Source: an uncultured Phascolarctobacterium sp.
GTDB taxonomy: Bacteria; Bacillota; Negativicutes; Acidaminococcales; Acidaminococcaceae
DNA: 64,000 nucleotides
Assembly (NCBI GenBank): GCA_900544795.1
Contig: UQWM01000005.1
Coordinates: forward strand, 46,024-110,023
Direction: 5' to 3'
The translations under genes were made by a program, and so were the position numbers. The notes under the pieces were generated by a model that had not been told where the DNA came from, made no database searches, and worked only from the letters and a program-made list of their open reading frames with translations. Position 1 is the stretch's first letter. Every line of letters begins with the position of its first letter. This document shows, piece by piece, positions 49,757-59,155 of this stretch.

Positions 49757-51114
49757 TGGCAAAACCTAAAATACGCTTCGTCTGTCAGTCTTGTGGTTAT
49801 GTTACGGCAAAGTGGTTGGGCAAATGCCCGGAATGTGGGCAATGGGATTCTTTCGCTGAAGAAATGGAGGCTCACGAGCGCCCGGGACAGAGTTTTTTAC
49901 CTGCTGGCGAAACTGTAAAGCCCAAGCCCCTGCAACAGGTGGCAGAGCAGAGCGTGAGCCGGTTGCAGACAGGGATCCGTGAATTTGACCGGGTGCTGGG
50001 TGGCGGTATCGTCCCCGGCAGCCTGGTCTTATTGGGCGGTGATCCAGGCATCGGCAAATCGACGATGCTGCTGGACGCCGGTATGAAGTTCAGCCACAAT
50101 AATATCAAGGTCCTGTATGTTTCGGGCGAGGAGTCGGAAGCCCAAACTGCCATGCGTGCCAGAAGGCTGGGCACCAGTGGTGATAACCTGCTGGTGATGA
50201 CGGCGACAGACCTGAATACGATCTTGATCCAGGCGCAGGAAGTGCAGCCCAGGCTTTTGGTTATAGACTCGATCCAGACCATGTATAACAGCGAGCTACC
50301 TACGGCAGCCGGCAGTGTGGGGCAAGTGCGGGAATGCACGGCTAAGCTGCTGCGCTTTGCCAAAACCAGCGGCATCGCCGTACTCATCATCGGCCATGTG
50401 ACCAAAGACGGCAACATTGCCGGACCGCGGCTGCTAGAGCATATGGTGGACGTGGTGCTGCAGTTTGAAGGCGAACGTTCCTATTCGTTCAGAGTTTTGC
50501 GGGCACTGAAGAATCGTTTTGGCTCTACTAATGAAAGCGGCATTTTTTCGATGGAAGCCAGTGGCTTGCAGGAGATCAGTAATCCGGCTGGCTTGTTTTT
50601 AGAGGAGCGCAGCCATGATGCCACGGGGTCGGTGGTTTGCGCCTGTCTTGAGGGCAACAGGCCTATTTTAGTAGAAATGCAGGCTTTGGTAGCTAAAACG
50701 CCTTATGGCATGCCACGTCGCACGGCAGTAGGTTTTGATTATAACCGTGTAACGATGCTGCTGGCTATTTTAGAGCGCCGGTTAGGTATGGGATTTGGCG
50801 TTTATGATGCGTATATCAACGTAGTCGGCGGCATGAAGGTGACGGAGCCGGCAGCCGATCTGGCAGTGGTTGCTGCTTTGGTATCCAGCTACCGTAACCG
50901 TCCCATTCCACAGGGTGTATTGGTGATGGGCGAGGTGGGGCTGACGGGAGAGGTACGCCGTATAGGTGCTCCAGAGCGACGCATCAAGGATGCTATGAAT
51001 CTGGGCTTTAAAAAATTTATTGTGCCGGCGGGCAAGATTTCGTTGGAAGAACCTTGTCCTGGTATCGTGCAGGTTAAAACATTAGAAGAAGCATTAGAGG
51101 CGGTTTTTGCCTGA
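49756..51114 (+). CDS. radA: DNA repair protein RadA (Sms)
   Basis: A RecA-like DNA-branch-migration and repair protein. An N-terminal zinc finger (CQSCGYVTAKWLGKCPECGQWD) is followed by Walker A GGDPGIGKSTMLL, the RadA motif KNRFGSTNESGIF and a Lon-like C-terminal domain (YDAYINVVGGMKVTEPAADLA). Length of 452 is normal. Its ATG shares a base with the clpC stop. The ctsR-clpC-radA order, followed by CarD and YacL-type genes, is the familiar Firmicute cluster. Confidence 0.96.
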   Translation: MAKPKIRFVCQSCGYVTAKWLGKCPECGQWDSFAEEMEAHERPGQSFLPAGETVKPKPLQQVAEQSVSRLQTGIREFDRVLGGGIVPGSLVLLGGDPGIGKSTMLLDAGMKFSHNNIKVLYVSGEESEAQTAMRARRLGTSGDNLLVMTATDLNTILIQAQEVQPRLLVIDSIQTMYNSELPTAAGSVGQVRECTAKLLRFAKTSGIAVLIIGHVTKDGNIAGPRLLEHMVDVVLQFEGERSYSFRVLRALKNRFGSTNESGIFSMEASGLQEISNPAGLFLEERSHDATGSVVCACLEGNRPILVEMQALVAKTPYGMPRRTAVGFDYNRVTMLLAILERRLGMGFGVYDAYINVVGGMKVTEPAADLAVVAALVSSYRNRPIPQGVLVMGEVGLTGEVRRIGAPERRIKDAMNLGFKKFIVPAGKISLEEPCPGIVQVKTLEEALEAVFA

Positions 51115-51150
51115 AAGAGCGGAGTTTACTCCGCTCTTTTTCTTTTGTTT
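51114..51150 (+). terminator. terminator of the ctsR-clpC-radA operon
   Basis: Stem AAAGAGCGGAG / CTCCGCTCTTT with a 4-base loop and T-run; it starts at the radA stop codon. Confidence 0.88.
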
Positions 51151-51183
51151 TTAAATAATAGTAAAAAATGCACAAAAAAATGA

Positions 51184-51249
51184 TTGACACATATATTGAC
51201 CTGTGATAAAATTACAAAATTTGACAAAAATATAGTAAGGTGCTAAAAT
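51184..51249 (+). promoter_or_regulatory. two tandem promoters for carD
   Basis: P1: TTGACA (51184-51189), 17 bases, TAAAAT (51207-51212). P2: TTGACA (51221-51226), 17 bases, TAAAAT (51244-51249). They share identical boxes and spacing, 37 bases apart. Confidence 0.75.
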
Positions 51250-51292
51250 AAATACATATATAAAATATAGGTGTTCCTTAGGAGGGCAGAAG

Positions 51293-51772
51293 ATGTTTGC
51301 AATAGGAGACAAGGTCGTATATCCGATGCACGGCGCCGGAATAGTTAAAACAATCGAAAAACGGGAACGTGACGGTCAAAATGTCGACTATCTGATATTG
51401 GCAATGCTTCTGGGCGAAATGAAGATTATGGTGCCTGTAGACAGTGTCGACCGTGTTGGTCTGCGCCACGTTATAGAGGTTGAAGATATTGATGCCGTAG
51501 AGAAAGTGTTGGAAGAACGGCCCGATAACTACAATAAAGGCGTTGCCTGGAACAGGCGTTTTAATATGTATTTGGAAAAAATGAAAAGCGGCAATGTTTT
51601 TGAAGTTGCCGACGTGATAAGAACTCTACAGGTACAGGAAAACGAAAAAAAATTATCTACTGGTGAACGTAGATTGTTGGGAACTGCCAAACAGATTTTG
51701 GTCAGTGAGGTTATGTTGGTTAAAAATGCTGAGTTGGACGATGTTGAAAGCTGGTTAAATAAGTTTTTTTGA
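51293..51772 (+). CDS. CarD/CdnL-family RNA polymerase-binding regulator
   Basis: A 159-residue protein with an N-terminal CarD RNA polymerase-interacting domain (FAIGDKVVYPMHGAGIVKTIEKR, ...YLILAMLLGEMKIMVPVD). An all-helical C-terminal domain (LSTGERRLLGTAKQILVSEV) follows, which contacts promoter DNA. Members stabilise or tune open promoter complexes, often for rRNA genes. AGGAGG lies before the ATG. It is monocistronic, with a terminator immediately after the stop. Confidence 0.92.
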   Translation: MFAIGDKVVYPMHGAGIVKTIEKRERDGQNVDYLILAMLLGEMKIMVPVDSVDRVGLRHVIEVEDIDAVEKVLEERPDNYNKGVAWNRRFNMYLEKMKSGNVFEVADVIRTLQVQENEKKLSTGERRLLGTAKQILVSEVMLVKNAELDDVESWLNKFF

Positions 51773-51774
51773 TG

Positions 51775-51807
51775 AAATACGTCGGTTTTCCGACGTATTT
51801 TGTTTTT
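51775..51807 (+). terminator. carD terminator
   Basis: Stem AAATACGTCGG / CCGACGTATTT with a TTTT loop and T-rich tail. Confidence 0.9.
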
Positions 51808-51881
51808 TTAGCTGTTTTTAATACGTAAATTGTAGTAAAATAATATATTATCCACATTGATTTTAGAAAGGAGGTGTAAAG

Positions 51882-53006
51882 ATGTTAAATAGGATTTTAA
51901 AGCTTACTATAGTCGTTGTTTTCGCTCTTACCGGACTCATACTTACAGAATATTTATTGCCTTATATTTCGGATTTTTTTGGCTATGATCTTTATGATAA
52001 CGGCTTTTTTTGCATAGCTTTAGCAACTATTGTTTCGGGTGCCGTAGGCATTTTCCTTTTCGGCGGACTTGGCGTAGCTGTGGCCCCGGTGCTTATTTAC
52101 CATATTATGGGCTATACTGAGCGCATTGCCATTGTTTTGTCTAAAGTTCCTACCAGCGACATTCTCGTTATGACACTGGGGATCGGCATCGGTCTGATCC
52201 TGGCCAACCTTTTGGGTGGGCCTTTTTCGCATTTGCCGATCATCGGGCCATATATCCCGTTGATTTTCAGCCTGGTGCTGTCCATTGTCGGCGCCAAGGT
52301 AGCCTTGCGCAAGCATAAGGATATCGTTGGCTTCTTCAATCGGAGCATCCCTAGTCTTAAGGGCGCTGTTAAGCCGGCAGCTGTTAAAGCTGTGGCACTT
52401 AGCGACAGGCTGTACAGTAAAAACAAATTACTCGATACCAGCGTTATTATTGACGGACGTATTAGCGACATTTTGAAAACAGGCTTTTTGGAAGGTCGCC
52501 TGATAGTTCCAAATTTTGTGCTGGAAGAACTGCAAAAATTAGCCGATTCCTCCGATAACCTGAAACGGGCCAAAGGACGCCGAGGGTTAGACCTTATTCA
52601 CGAGATTCAGCAGGAGAATAAAGACCAGCTGGTGATAGAAGATACCGACTTTGAGGAATTGAGCGAGGTCGATGCCAAATTGGTTAAAATGGCCAAGCAA
52701 ACTGAAGCTGTTATCGTCACTAATGATTTTAACTTGAATAAAGTCGCCGAGATCCAGGGGGTCAGCGTGCTTAATATCAACGATCTGGCCAACGCTATCA
52801 AACCGGTAGTTTTGCCGGGTGAAGATATGAATGTTTTTATTGTTAAAGACGGCAAAGAAAACAATCAGGGCGTGGCCTATCTGGAAGATGGCACGATGAT
52901 CGTTGTTGAAGGCGGCAAGAAGCTGGTCGGTGAAAACACCGGCGTGGTAGTGACTTCTGTTTTGCAGACTTCGGCAGGCAGAATGATTTTTGCAAAATTA
53001 AAATAA
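51882..53006 (+). CDS. membrane PIN-TRAM domain protein (YacL-like)
   Basis: About four N-terminal membrane segments (first 150 residues) are followed by a PIN nuclease domain starting LLDTSVIIDGRISDI and continuing VPNFVLEELQKLADSSD, RAKGRRGLDLI and AVIVTNDFNLNKVAEIQG, with the conserved acidic residues. A C-terminal TRAM-like region (PGEDMNVFIVKDGKENNQGVA, EDGTMIVVEGGKKLVGENTG) ends the protein. This is the YacL architecture, a putative membrane-anchored RNase of unknown target. It sits between carD and ispDF, as in many Firmicutes. AAAGGAGG precedes the start. Confidence 0.9.
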   Translation: MLNRILKLTIVVVFALTGLILTEYLLPYISDFFGYDLYDNGFFCIALATIVSGAVGIFLFGGLGVAVAPVLIYHIMGYTERIAIVLSKVPTSDILVMTLGIGIGLILANLLGGPFSHLPIIGPYIPLIFSLVLSIVGAKVALRKHKDIVGFFNRSIPSLKGAVKPAAVKAVALSDRLYSKNKLLDTSVIIDGRISDILKTGFLEGRLIVPNFVLEELQKLADSSDNLKRAKGRRGLDLIHEIQQENKDQLVIEDTDFEELSEVDAKLVKMAKQTEAVIVTNDFNLNKVAEIQGVSVLNINDLANAIKPVVLPGEDMNVFIVKDGKENNQGVAYLEDGTMIVVEGGKKLVGENTGVVVTSVLQTSAGRMIFAKLK

Positions 53007-53019
53007 GCGGGGGGCGTTT

Positions 53020-54228
53020 ATGGAAAAGATCGTGACGATAGTACCGGCCGCTGGGTTGGGAAGTCGTTTGGGTTTAGGCAAAAATAAAGCTTTTGCTAAT
53101 ATCGGCGGGTTACCGCTTTTAGTGCAATGTTTGAAAATGCTGGCTGCTACAGGCTACGTCAGCCGGGTCATCGCCGTAGTGCAACCCCGGGAAGTAGACG
53201 AAGCCAGGGAGCTGCTGGCCGAATATCGAGCAAACTGTTATCCTGAACTGCCCTTTATAGTTGTGGCAGGCGGCAAAGAAAGACAGGATTCCGTAGCTAA
53301 TGCTTTGGCTGCTGTTACTGAAACAGACGGTTACATAGCCGTGCATGACGGAGCGAGGCCTTTTGCAGGCAAAGAAGTTTTTGCCAGGGTGCTGGCTGCC
53401 GCGCAAAACAGCGGCGCTGCTATTGCCGCTGTTGCCGTTAAGGATACCATCAAGGTGGTTGATGAACAAAATAGTGTGGTGGCAACGCCAGTACGCAATA
53501 CGTTGCGAGCAGTGCAGACGCCGCAGATCTTTAAGATTAGCATTTTGAAGCAGGCCTATGAATTTTTGCGGCAGCAGCCGGGTAACGTGACTGACGACGC
53601 CTCATTGGTGGAACAGCTGGGTTTGCCGGTGACGGTTGCCGAGGGCAGCTACGAGAATATTAAAATCACCACGCCGGAAGATTTGGTTCTGGCAGAAAAA
53701 TTATGTAAAAGCAGAGGGCTGGCAATGACTGAAAAAAATAGCGTGTGGCCGCAATTTCGTGTTGGCAGCGGCTTTGATGTCCATAAATTAGTTGCTGAGC
53801 GCAAATTGATCCTGTGCGGCATTGAGGTGCCGTACGAATTGGGACTTTTGGGTCATTCCGACGCAGATGTAGCCTTACATGCGTTGATGGATGCATTGCT
53901 TGGCGCTGCCGGGATGGGCGACATCGGCAAGCATTTTCCTGATACTGCGATGGAGTTTAAAGATGCCGACAGTATGGTGCTGCTGCGCCAGGTGCTGACA
54001 CTTTTGCATAAGCAGGGCTGGCAGGTCAATAATGCCGATGTCACGATCATGGCGCAAAAACCGAAGCTGGCAGGCTATATCCCACAGATGGCGGCGAATA
54101 TTGCCCGGGAAATGCAGGTGGATGTAAGTGCCGTCAACGTTAAGGCTACGACGACGGAAAAACTGGGCTTTGTAGGACGCGGTGAGGGCATGGCGTCCGA
54201 GGCCGTTGTAAGCATTATTAAGTGTTAA
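53020..54228 (+). CDS. ispDF: bifunctional IspD-IspF enzyme of the MEP isoprenoid pathway
   Basis: One protein carries two steps of isoprenoid precursor synthesis. Residues 1-230 are IspD, the cytidylyltransferase, with VPAAGLGSRLGLGKNKAF and the later AVHDGARPF, TDDASLVEQLG and NIKITTPEDL. From about residue 245 is IspF, the cyclodiphosphate synthase, with RVGSGFDVHKL (the metal-binding Asp and His), LGHSDADVALHALMDALLGAAGMGDIG and KATTTEKLGFVGRGEG. IspE is not encoded here. Fusion is known in several bacterial groups; most Firmicutes keep two adjacent genes. Confidence 0.95.
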   Translation: MEKIVTIVPAAGLGSRLGLGKNKAFANIGGLPLLVQCLKMLAATGYVSRVIAVVQPREVDEARELLAEYRANCYPELPFIVVAGGKERQDSVANALAAVTETDGYIAVHDGARPFAGKEVFARVLAAAQNSGAAIAAVAVKDTIKVVDEQNSVVATPVRNTLRAVQTPQIFKISILKQAYEFLRQQPGNVTDDASLVEQLGLPVTVAEGSYENIKITTPEDLVLAEKLCKSRGLAMTEKNSVWPQFRVGSGFDVHKLVAERKLILCGIEVPYELGLLGHSDADVALHALMDALLGAAGMGDIGKHFPDTAMEFKDADSMVLLRQVLTLLHKQGWQVNNADVTIMAQKPKLAGYIPQMAANIAREMQVDVSAVNVKATTTEKLGFVGRGEGMASEAVVSIIKC

Positions 54229-54304
54229 AACACAGTGGCATTGGGAGTTATGGTGACACTGGTGGTATAATATACAAGATAAGTATTTTGGAGGGATCAT
54301 TGTA

Positions 54305-55777
54305 ATGTCTAATGAAATCAGAGTAAGATTTGCACCGAGTCCGACCGGACCGTTCCATATCGGCGGCGCTCGCAGCGCTTTGTTTAACTGGCTGTTTGCC
54401 CGTAAGTTGGGTGGCAAACTGGTTTTGCGTATCGAGGATACTGACCTTGAGCGTTCCAGCCGCGAGTCTGAAGAAAATATCAAAGCCGCTTTGAAATGGT
54501 TGGGTCTGGATTGGGATGAAGGCATCGATGTGGGTGGCGCCTATGGCCCGTACCGTCAAACAGAGCGTCTGGAGTTGTATAAAAAATATACCGACCGTTT
54601 GTTGGCAGATGGTAAGGCTTATTATTGTTACTGCACCGACGAAGAACTGGAAGCCGAACGTCAGGCCTTGTCTGCTAAAGGACAAATGCCTCGTTATATG
54701 GGCAAATGCCGTAATCTTACAGCTGAACAGGTAGACCAGTATAAAGCGGAAGGCCGCAAGCCGACCGTACGTTTCCGTGTACCAGCTGATCAGCAGATTC
54801 TGGTCAGGGATATGGTGCGCGGCGATGTTGTTTTTGATTCTAATGGTATCGGTGATTTTGTTATCGTAAAATCAGATGGTATCCCTACTTATAATTACGC
54901 AGTAGTGATCGACGACGCACTGATGAAAATCTCTCATGTAATTCGTGCCGAGGAGCATTTGTCCAATACTCCGCGTCAATGCCTGATTTATGATGCGCTG
55001 AATTTTGAGCAGCCTACCTTTGGCCATATCTCACTGATTTTGGGCAAAGACCGTACGAAAATGTCGAAACGTCATGGCGCTACCTCGGTTGACCAATACC
55101 GTCAGCTGGGCTATCTGCCGGAAGGTATTGATAATTTCCTGGCTTTACTGGGTTGGGCACCAAACAGCGAACAGGAGATCTTCAGCATGGAAGAACTGAT
55201 CCAGGCTTTTTCGATGGATCATGTTGCCAAAAATCCTGCTGTTTTTGAAATCGATAAACTGAACTGGATCAACCAGCAATATATGCGCCGGTTGGACGCC
55301 GAAGCTTTTTTTGCAGCGGCTAAATCGCATATGATCGCTGCCGGTTATATGAATGGTGACGAACGCGGTGCAAAGCTGGACTGGATCAAACGCGTCGTAG
55401 CTACGGCGAAAGAGCACGTGGCCTTTGGCGCGCAGATTCCTGAATGTGTAGCTATGTATTTCAGTGACGACTTTGAATTTGAAAATGAAGAAGCTGCGGC
55501 AGTTTTAAAAGAAGCATCGGTACCGGTGGTAATGCAAATGCTGTTTGAAGAATTGCCGAAATTGGAGGTGCTGGATGGCGCCGCTGTTAAGGCAACCTTT
55601 AAAGCTATCCAAAAAACTACAAATTTAGGCGGAAAAGCAGTGTTTATGCCTATCCGCGTTGCTTTAACAGGCAATCAGCATGGGCCGGAGCTGGCAGAAA
55701 TGGTACCGCTTTTGGGATTGGAACGCACCGAAGCCAGAATTAGAGCAAGCCTTGCCAAGGCAGGCATTACCCTATAA
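54305..55777 (+). CDS. gltX: glutamyl-tRNA synthetase
   Basis: Class I aminoacyl-tRNA synthetase charging tRNA-Glu (and possibly tRNA-Gln where an amidotransferase is used). The HIGH-type motif is in RFAPSPTGPFHIGGARSALFNWLFA, and the KMSKS-type motif is in LGKDRTKMSKRHGATS. A C-terminal anticodon-binding region follows. 490 residues, normal. GGAGG precedes the start. A -10 TATAAT is visible about 40 bases upstream, but a good -35 is not clear. cysS follows after 13 bases; cysE, which often separates them, is absent. Confidence 0.96.
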   Translation: MSNEIRVRFAPSPTGPFHIGGARSALFNWLFARKLGGKLVLRIEDTDLERSSRESEENIKAALKWLGLDWDEGIDVGGAYGPYRQTERLELYKKYTDRLLADGKAYYCYCTDEELEAERQALSAKGQMPRYMGKCRNLTAEQVDQYKAEGRKPTVRFRVPADQQILVRDMVRGDVVFDSNGIGDFVIVKSDGIPTYNYAVVIDDALMKISHVIRAEEHLSNTPRQCLIYDALNFEQPTFGHISLILGKDRTKMSKRHGATSVDQYRQLGYLPEGIDNFLALLGWAPNSEQEIFSMEELIQAFSMDHVAKNPAVFEIDKLNWINQQYMRRLDAEAFFAAAKSHMIAAGYMNGDERGAKLDWIKRVVATAKEHVAFGAQIPECVAMYFSDDFEFENEEAAAVLKEASVPVVMQMLFEELPKLEVLDGAAVKATFKAIQKTTNLGGKAVFMPIRVALTGNQHGPELAEMVPLLGLERTEARIRASLAKAGITL

Positions 55778-55790
55778 AGGAGAGTTTAGA

Positions 55791-57230
55791 ATGACGATCA
55801 AAGTTTATAATACTCTGACTAAACAAAAAGAAGAATTCGTGCCGGTGCATCCCGGTAAAGCTAATATCTATGTCTGCGGCGTTACTCCTTATAATCACCC
55901 GCATATCGGCAACGCCCGTCCGTTCGTGACCTGGGACGTGATCCGCCGTTTTTTGGAGCATGAAGGCTACGATGTGCTGCATGTGCAGAACTTTACTGAT
56001 GTTGATGACAAGATCATCAACACTGCTAATAAAGAAGGTGTGCTGTGGAGCGACATCTGCGGTCGCTATATCGACGCGTATTTTGAAGTTATGGATAAGC
56101 TTAATGTGCGTCGGGCCCATGTTTATCCGCGTGTTTCCGAACACATGGCAGAAATCATCGAAACAGTGCAAACTTTAATCGATCGTGGCTATGCCTATGA
56201 AATGGATGGCGATGTTTATTACAGCGTCGAAAAATTCGATCATTACGGCGAGTTATCCGGCCGTAATTTGGAGGATATGCTGGCTGGCGCCCGCGTCGAT
56301 GTCAACGATAAAAAACATAATCCCATGGATTTTGCTTTGTGGAAAGCCGCTAAACCGGGCGAGCCTTCCTGGAGCAGCCCCTGGGGTGAAGGACGTCCGG
56401 GCTGGCATATCGAGTGTTCGACTATGAGCATGCAGTATCTTGGCGAAACTTTCGATTTCCATGGTGGCGGCAGCGATCTTATCTTCCCGCATCATGAAAA
56501 TGAAATCGCTCAATCGGAAGGCTGCACCGGCTGCCATCCTTTTGTAAAATACTGGCTTCATAACGGCTTTATTACCGTTAATGAAGAGAAGATGTCTAAA
56601 TCTCTGGGCAACTTCTTTATGGTCGTTGACATTCTTGAACATTATGAACCGGAAACGCTGCGCTTTTTTATTCTTGCTACTCATTACCGCAGTCCCCTGG
56701 ATTTCAGTGATGAGCGTTTGGCAGAAGCCGAGCGCAGCCTGGCACGCTTAAAAACGGCGCAGGAAAATTTGCTGGCTTTGAGCGAACTAATGAATGCTGG
56801 GCCGACAGAAGAAAGCGTATCGCTGCGCGGGAAAGCCTTAGAGCTGCGCACTGAGTTTATGGAAGCGATGCGTGATGATTTCAATACTGCTTTGGCCATC
56901 AGCCATATGTTCGCTTTGGCCAAAGAGATCAATATTTATCAGCAAAGCATTATGAACAGCGGCCTTAAGCCTGACGGTAAGCTGGTCGCTACGTTGCAGA
57001 GCGTATTTGCAGAAATGTGTTCTATTATTGGCGTACTTGAAGCTGCACCTTGTGCTGCTGCTGAAGGCAATGGCATGGAAGAGCAACTGATGGAAATGTT
57101 TATAGCTATGCGGCAGGAAGCACGTACTAATAAAGATTACGCCCAGGCGGATGCTTTGCGTAATAAATTAAGTGAATTAGGTATTATTTTGGAGGATACG
57201 CCTCAAGGCGTACGTTGGAAAAAACAGTGA
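55791..57230 (+). CDS. cysS: cysteinyl-tRNA synthetase
   Basis: Class I synthetase charging tRNA-Cys. It has CGVTPYNHPHIGNARPFV (HIGH motif and the zinc cysteine), a further zinc-ligand region GWHIECSTMS and GGGSDLIFPHHENEIAQSEG. The KMSKS motif reads EEKMSKSLGNF. 479 residues, normal. ATG 55791 follows AAAGGAG; the open frame runs back into gltX but without a start signal. It is followed with overlap by mrnC, a standard Firmicute arrangement. Confidence 0.96.
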   Translation: MTIKVYNTLTKQKEEFVPVHPGKANIYVCGVTPYNHPHIGNARPFVTWDVIRRFLEHEGYDVLHVQNFTDVDDKIINTANKEGVLWSDICGRYIDAYFEVMDKLNVRRAHVYPRVSEHMAEIIETVQTLIDRGYAYEMDGDVYYSVEKFDHYGELSGRNLEDMLAGARVDVNDKKHNPMDFALWKAAKPGEPSWSSPWGEGRPGWHIECSTMSMQYLGETFDFHGGGSDLIFPHHENEIAQSEGCTGCHPFVKYWLHNGFITVNEEKMSKSLGNFFMVVDILEHYEPETLRFFILATHYRSPLDFSDERLAEAERSLARLKTAQENLLALSELMNAGPTEESVSLRGKALELRTEFMEAMRDDFNTALAISHMFALAKEINIYQQSIMNSGLKPDGKLVATLQSVFAEMCSIIGVLEAAPCAAAEGNGMEEQLMEMFIAMRQEARTNKDYAQADALRNKLSELGIILEDTPQGVRWKKQ

Positions 57231-57688
57231 AGTTTGAACAATATAAACAAATCAAAACTCATGCCCTGGCAGCCTGTACGGCTGCCGGGCTGACTTATGG
57301 AGAACCGAAACAACTGAATCCGATACTTTTGGCATATATCGGCGATGTTGTTTTTTCTCTTTATGTGCGGTTGCGGCTGCTGCCGACTTCGGGGCAGGTC
57401 CGCGTTATCCACGATCTGGGTTCCAAAATGGTTTCTGCGGTGATGCAGGCCAAAGCAATGGAAGCGCTGTTGCCTGAATTGACAGAAGAAGAGACCTATA
57501 TTGCTAAACGTGGACGCAATACTAAATCTACGGTGCCTAAAAGCGCCTCAGTGCATGAATACCGTATGGGAACGGCTTTTGAAGCCTTAGTGGGCTGGCT
57601 GTTTTTAAGCGACAGGGAAGAGCGGCTGGAAGAGCTTCTTGAGCGTTCTTTCCTGATTATTGCAGAGTCCATGCAGAAGAAAGGGTGA
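57227..57688 (+). CDS. mrnC: Mini-ribonuclease III
   Basis: A compact RNase III catalytic domain without the double-stranded RNA-binding domain, which trims 23S rRNA precursor ends in Firmicutes. The signature PILLAYIGDVVFSLYVRLRL and the second acidic motif YRMGTAFEALVGWLFL are present. Length is about 153 residues. The start is ambiguous: GTG at 57227 overlaps the cysS stop by 4 bases (GTGA), while a TTG at 57215 is also in frame. I prefer GTG because of the canonical coupling overlap. Confidence 0.92.
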   Translation: MKFEQYKQIKTHALAACTAAGLTYGEPKQLNPILLAYIGDVVFSLYVRLRLLPTSGQVRVIHDLGSKMVSAVMQAKAMEALLPELTEEETYIAKRGRNTKSTVPKSASVHEYRMGTAFEALVGWLFLSDREERLEELLERSFLIIAESMQKKG

Positions 57689-57694
57689 AATAAC

Positions 57695-58393
57695 ATGGAA
57701 GTAAAATTACTCAGACACACACCGGAACCGGAAAAGACAGTTGCTATGAGCGCGCGTCTATGCTATTCGCCTATTGGTGCTGCCCAGCTCGAAGAGAAAA
57801 TGTCGGATGAGCAGGCGGCTAAATTAGTTCGCAAACTTGTGGAAATGGGACATTTCTCGACCTTAGAGCATGTAACTTTTACCTTTGCTATAGAAGGCGT
57901 TTCCAGAGTGCTGACCCACCAGTTGGTACGCCACCGTATCGCTTCTTATTCACAGCAATCGCAGCGCTATGTTAAAGAGCATGATTTTGAGACTATCGTG
58001 CCGCCTACTATCGCCGCAAGGCCGGAAGCTAAAGAGAAGTTTGAAAAGCTGATGGCTGATATCCAGGCGCTCTATAACGAATTTACCGATGAATTCAACA
58101 TTCCTGCCGAAGATGCGCGCTATGTGCTGCCTAATGCCGCTGAGACCAAAATCGTGGCCACTTTCAACGTCAGGTCTTTGATGAATTTTTTCAGCCTGCG
58201 CTGCTGCAACAGGGCGCAATGGGAAATAAGACAATTGGCCGAAAAAATGTTGGCTGAGTGTAAAAAAGTAGCGCCGGTGCTGTTTGAAAACGCAGGCCCG
58301 ACCTGTGTCAGCCAGGGTATCTGCAACGAAGGCGCAATGACTTGTGGCCGCTTGCAGGCTATTTTAGCAGCAAAGCAAAAACAACAGCAGTAA
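57695..58393 (+). CDS. thyX: flavin-dependent thymidylate synthase
   Basis: Makes dTMP from dUMP using methylene-tetrahydrofolate, FAD and NADPH. The ThyX signature RHRIASYSQQSQRY is a clear RHRx7S motif. Additional conserved residues are in EHVTFTFAIEGVSRVLTHQLVRHR and in NVRSLMNFFSLRCCNRAQWEI. 232 residues, typical. It lies 6 bases after mrnC in the same operon. Use of ThyX rather than ThyA fits an anaerobe. Confidence 0.96.
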   Translation: MEVKLLRHTPEPEKTVAMSARLCYSPIGAAQLEEKMSDEQAAKLVRKLVEMGHFSTLEHVTFTFAIEGVSRVLTHQLVRHRIASYSQQSQRYVKEHDFETIVPPTIAARPEAKEKFEKLMADIQALYNEFTDEFNIPAEDARYVLPNAAETKIVATFNVRSLMNFFSLRCCNRAQWEIRQLAEKMLAECKKVAPVLFENAGPTCVSQGICNEGAMTCGRLQAILAAKQKQQQ

Positions 58394-58405
58394 TAAGGAG
58401 GGCCT

Positions 58406-59152
58406 ATGTCTGAAGAAATTCTTGCCGGACGCAATTCTGTTTTAGAAGCGCTGCGTAGCGGCAGATCTATTAATAAAATATTTGTGCAGGACGGTATCAA
58501 AGGCGGCAGTGTCAGTGAGATCATTGCCGTAGCCAAAGAAATCGGCGTCGTTATCGAATTTGCTAAAATCGAAAGATTGGACAAATTGGCATCAGGGATA
58601 AGGCATCAAGGTTTTGTGGCTTTGGTAGCGCCGATCCGTTTCCATAGCCTGGAAGAGGTTTTAGCAGGGGCGGAGGCCAAAGGTGAGGTTCCATTTTTAT
58701 TATTACTGGACGAACTGCAGGACCCGCAGAACGTGGGTGCTTTAATTAGAACAGCAGATGCTGCCGGTGTACATGGTGTTTTGATGCCGAAAAGGCGTAG
58801 CTGTCCGCTTAATGCGGTAGTTGCAAAAATTTCGGCCGGGGCAGTAGAATATGTTCCGGTAGTGCAGATAGGTAATATTCCGCAGACCATCGAAGAACTG
58901 AAAAAGCTTGGTTTTTGGGTGGCCGGAGCCGATATGGATGGTGAAGATTATTATAAAAGCAATCTGACAGGCCCGATGGTAGTAGTTGTTGGTGCCGAAG
59001 GCAAAGGCCTGGGGCGCCTGGTAAAAGAAAAGTGCGATATCGTCGTCAGTCTGCCAATGCAGGGCGGGGTTTCTTCGCTGAACGCTGCGGCAGCAGGCGC
59101 TGTGCTGCTGTACGAAGTTGTGCGGCAGCGCCGGGTGCAAGCGGGCTTATAA
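58406..59152 (+). CDS. rlmB: 23S rRNA 2'-O-methyltransferase, TrmH/RlmB family
   Basis: A SPOUT methyltransferase predicted to modify G2251 of 23S rRNA. An N-terminal substrate-binding domain (ILAGRNSVLEALRSGRSINKI, HQGFVALVAP) precedes the knot domain with LDELQDPQNVGALIRTADA, MVVVVGAEGKGLGRLV and LPMQGGVSSLNAAAAGAVLLYE, the three SPOUT motifs. 248 residues, normal. AAGGAGGG precedes the start. The NYN gene follows after 3 bases, a conserved pairing. Confidence 0.94.
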   Translation: MSEEILAGRNSVLEALRSGRSINKIFVQDGIKGGSVSEIIAVAKEIGVVIEFAKIERLDKLASGIRHQGFVALVAPIRFHSLEEVLAGAEAKGEVPFLLLLDELQDPQNVGALIRTADAAGVHGVLMPKRRSCPLNAVVAKISAGAVEYVPVVQIGNIPQTIEELKKLGFWVAGADMDGEDYYKSNLTGPMVVVVGAEGKGLGRLVKEKCDIVVSLPMQGGVSSLNAAAAGAVLLYEVVRQRRVQAGL

Positions 59153-59155
59153 AAG

